Of a stretch of 7,444 nt of DNA, positions 5,622 to 7,444 are shown in pieces. Position 1 is the first letter of the stretch. Every line of letters begins with the position of its first letter. Under the pieces are notes generated by a model. That model was not told where the DNA came from. It did not search any database and worked only from the letters and a program-made list of their open reading frames with translations. The stretch comes from Acetofilamentum sp. (GTDB taxonomy: Bacteria > Bacteroidota > Bacteroidia > Bacteroidales > JAFGUD01). The DNA lies in NCBI GenBank assembly GCA_020722645.1, contig DYKL01000169.1, positions 1 to 7,444 on the forward strand, given 5' to 3'. Both the position numbers and the translations under genes were made by a program.

Positions 5622-6815
5622 ATGGAAATATTATTTGAAACACATTTAGAAAAATTAAAACGATTAAAATATAGTAATATAAGGGATTTCGCCGACGAAA
5701 TAGATTGGAATGACCGATTGATTGGAATAAAGGGCGCACGTGGTGTAGGCAAAACAACATTATTGTTACAAAAAATAAAAGAAAAGAATTTACCGCCGGA
5801 CAAAATCCTTTATGTTAGTTTAGATGACTTATGGTTTTTGCAAAATAGTTTTATTGATTTGGTTCGTCAATTTGTTCAACGTGGTGGTACTTGTATTTTT
5901 GCAGATGAAGTTCATAAATACCCAAATTGGTCGCAAGAATTTAAAAACTGTTACGACACTTGGAGTGAACTGCAAATAATATTTACAGGCTCTTCTGTAT
6001 TGCATATCAATGATTCTCGTTCAGATTTGAGCAGACGTGCAATGGTATATAGTATGCCCGGTTTATCATTTAGAGAATATTTGAACTTCAATTTTAAAAC
6101 TAATTTTAAAGCAATTACTTTGAATGAACTGATTGAAAATCATTCAGAATTAACATATAATATTTCCTCTAACGTTAAACCTCTGAGTTTATTCGGGGAA
6201 TATTTAAAAATTGGATATTATCCGTATTGTTTTGAAAACAAAAAAAATTATACTTCAAGATTACGCGAAACTATAATGTACGTTATTGATGTGGATTTGG
6301 TACAACTCAGAAATATTTCCGTTTCACATATTTTGTTATTAAAAAAACTTGTAAATATTCTTTGTCAAAGCGTACCGTATAAACCAAATATAGTCAAACT
6401 TGCCGAATTAATTGGTATATCACGAAACACTCTTATTTCATATCTGAATTATTTAGAAGAAGCGCAGATTTTAACTCAAATTTATAGTCAAAACACAGGC
6501 AATAAACTTCTTCAAAAACCGGAAAAATTATATTTAAACAATCCGAATTTATACTATTCGCTTACAACAAATCAAATAAACCTTGGTGCTTTGAGAGAAA
6601 CCTTTTTTCTAAATCAAGTTTCCAAAAACAACTCAGTAAAATATTCTGATAAAGGTGATTTTTTGGTTGATGATAAATATATTTTTGAAATAGGAGGAAG
6701 AACAAAAACATACAAACAAATTGCAAATATACCTAATTCATTTATTGCAAGCGATGATTTAGAAATATCTGTTAAGAATAAAATTCCCTTATGGTTATTT
6801 GGTTTTTTATACTAA
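5622..6815 (+). CDS. AAA-family ATPase, AAA_14/DUF4143 type
   Basis: A complete 397-residue protein. Walker A is GARGVGKTT at residues 38-46 (K44). Walker B is CIFADE at 91-96 (D95, E96), followed by HKYPNW, typical of this family. A sensor-like IIFTGSS lies at 119-125, and SDLSRRA near 134 may carry the arginine finger. A winged-helix-like segment occupies about 250-315 (KLAELIGISRNTLISYLNYL). The end, GDFLVDDKYIFEIGG at 345-359, sits where DUF4143 proteins often carry a nuclease-fold motif of the D...E-x-K type. Here the lysine position reads glycine, so that motif appears altered. Members are common, often in mobile or accessory regions, and their cellular role is poorly defined; I do not assign a substrate. 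The ATG is the first in frame and has a candidate promoter. The gene stands alone: LRR debris lies upstream and repeats downstream. Confidence 0.9.
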   Translation: MEILFETHLEKLKRLKYSNIRDFADEIDWNDRLIGIKGARGVGKTTLLLQKIKEKNLPPDKILYVSLDDLWFLQNSFIDLVRQFVQRGGTCIFADEVHKYPNWSQEFKNCYDTWSELQIIFTGSSVLHINDSRSDLSRRAMVYSMPGLSFREYLNFNFKTNFKAITLNELIENHSELTYNISSNVKPLSLFGEYLKIGYYPYCFENKKNYTSRLRETIMYVIDVDLVQLRNISVSHILLLKKLVNILCQSVPYKPNIVKLAELIGISRNTLISYLNYLEEAQILTQIYSQNTGNKLLQKPEKLYLNNPNLYYSLTTNQINLGALRETFFLNQVSKNNSVKYSDKGDFLVDDKYIFEIGGRTKTYKQIANIPNSFIASDDLEISVKNKIPLWLFGFLY

Positions 6816-6901
6816 AAAATTGGCATAAAAAAAATTATTATTAAATTGCGGAATTGAATTTTAAAATAAAAATATTGAAAAAAATTAGCCAAGAACCCAA
6901 A
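6816..6901. other. AT-rich spacer after the ATPase
   Basis: This 86-base stretch is almost pure A and T with no gene, clear hairpin or repeat. It separates the ATPase stop from the right-hand repeat region. Confidence 0.6.
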
Positions 6902-6964
6902 CGTCATTGCGAGGTGTACGTCATTGCGAGGCACGAAGCAAAAGCAAAACGTCATTGCGAGTGA
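6902..6964. repeat. CGTCATTGCGAGG repeats, right-hand copy
   Basis: Cores begin at 6902, 6919 and 6950. The first two reproduce the 17 + 31 base unit of the left array, with one changed base (GGCACGAAGC). The third runs into the long tandem unit. Orientation is the same as at 1733, so the two arrays are direct repeats about 5 kb apart. Confidence 0.93.
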
Positions 6965-7102
6965 GAAGCAAAAAAAAATTTTGCATAAAAGAGGAATGAC
7001 AATAAAAAAAAACGAAGTTTGTGTAAATTTGTAACTACTCATGACTTAAACATGCAACTAACTAATAACCAACTATTTAAAAAAAGTTGTTATAGGTAGA
7101 TA
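6965..7102. repeat. Long tandem repeat, copy A (about 138 bp)
   Basis: The unit begins GAAGCAAAA, contains a small GCAAAA/TTTTGC hairpin, GGAATGACAAT, an A-run, CGAAGTTTGTGTAAATTTG, ACTCATGACTTAAACATGC and CCAACTATTT, and ends near ATAGGTAG. Copy B (7222-7360) is nearly identical. The preceding GTCATT (6951-6956) and the internal AATGAC (6996-7001) are inverted, as in other GTCATT/AATGAC palindromic repeats. The A-run after CAAT is nine bases here. Confidence 0.93.
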
Positions 7103-7106
7103 CAAC

Positions 7107-7186
7107 GTCTCTGCGAGGCTTTGCGAAGCAGGCTCTACAAAGCATCGGCTTGGGCGTAAGATTGCGTCGCAAAGCCTCGCAATGAC
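7107..7186. repeat. Large inverted repeat between tandem copies A and B
   Basis: TGCGAGGCTTTGCGA (7112-7126) is the exact reverse complement of 7167-7181, with a 40-base loop. GTC at 7107-7109 and GAC at 7184-7186 extend the pairing past a two-base mismatch. The ends match the GTCATTGCGAGG family, so this looks like a full-length palindromic member, with the shorter copies elsewhere being single arms. Confidence 0.88.
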
Positions 7187-7221
7187 GCAAAGCGTACGAA
7201 GCAAAACGTCATTGCGAGTGG

Positions 7222-7360
7222 GAAGCAAAAAAAATTTTGCATAAAAGTAGAATGACAATAAAAAAAAAAACGAAGTTTGTGTAAATTTGTAACTACTCAT
7301 GACTTAAACATGCAACTAACTAATAACCAACTATTTAAAAAAAGTTGTCATAGGTAGGTA
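7222..7360. repeat. Long tandem repeat, copy B (about 139 bp)
   Basis: It matches copy A apart from a few substitutions (AGTAGAATG for AGAGGAATG, TCATAGG for TTATAGG) and the lengths of its A-runs, which is eleven after CAAT. Like copy A it is preceded by CGTCATTGCGAGTG. Confidence 0.93.
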
Positions 7361-7361
7361 C

Positions 7362-7444
7362 GAAGCAAAAAAAATTTTGCATAAAAGAGGAATGACAATA
7401 AAAAAAAAAAACGAAGTTTGTGTAAATTTGTAACTGCTCATGAC
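7362..7444. repeat. Long tandem repeat, copy C, cut by the window edge
   Basis: The first 83 bases of the same unit follow copy B after one base, without the CATTGCGAG lead-in. The A-run is twelve here, and ACTGCTCATGAC replaces ACTACTCATGAC. The repeat probably continues beyond the window. Confidence 0.92.

Noticed and set aside
6812..7300. Two minus-strand frames starting MSSYKFTQTSFFF
   Set aside because: Both are translations of the long tandem repeat and CATTGCGAGG sequences; they vary with A-run length and have no start signals.
1733..7444. Transposon or insertion sequence ends
   Set aside because: No transposase or target-site duplication is visible. The repeats resemble non-autonomous intergenic palindromes rather than IS termini.

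Overview
The window is AT-rich, with gene starts that lack a Shine-Dalgarno sequence, a candidate TTTA-N19-TATTTTTG promoter, a TPR plus SpoIIE-phosphatase protein, a secreted TPR/leucine-rich-repeat (LRR) protein and many intergenic palindromic repeats. Together these point to a member of the Bacteroidota, probably an environmental or metagenomic lineage. That assignment is inference from gene families and style, not from a marker gene. No rRNA, tRNA, CRISPR array, transposase or integrase is visible.

Layout. (1) 3-1700: the end of a TPR - coiled coil - SpoIIE/PP2C phosphatase gene, probably cut by the left edge. (2) 1701-2006: a non-coding spacer holding seven copies of a CGTCATTGCGAGG repeat placed inside a heptamer tandem repeat. 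(3) 2007-4281: one ancestral secreted TPR - coiled coil - LRR - TPR gene, now split by an in-frame TAG and an extra A in an A8 run. Its LRR block has 14 repeats, twelve of them nearly identical 69-bp units. (4) 4282-5521: an unusual region in which LRR gene ends and fragments alternate with three copies of one palindrome/minisatellite module. The module always lies between an LRR C-terminal tail with its stop codon and a new PEIGNL-type LRR start. (5) 5622-6815: an intact AAA ATPase of the AAA_14/DUF4143 type behind its own candidate promoter. (6) 6816-7444: non-coding sequence with the CGTCATTGCGAGG repeat again, then three tandem copies (the last cut by the window edge) of a roughly 138-bp unit, the first two separated by a large inverted repeat.

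How the parts relate. The phosphatase and the ATPase look like independent genes, and no operon joins them to the LRR locus. The most interesting part is 2515-5521. An LRR array kept almost identical at the DNA level varies mainly at the predicted concave-face positions, and it is followed by start-less LRR fragments that share 19-33 bp identical blocks with it. This could be a reservoir of silent LRR cassettes feeding diversity into the expressed array by recombination. It could equally be debris from repeated tandem duplication around a palindromic element. The sequence alone does not decide between these.
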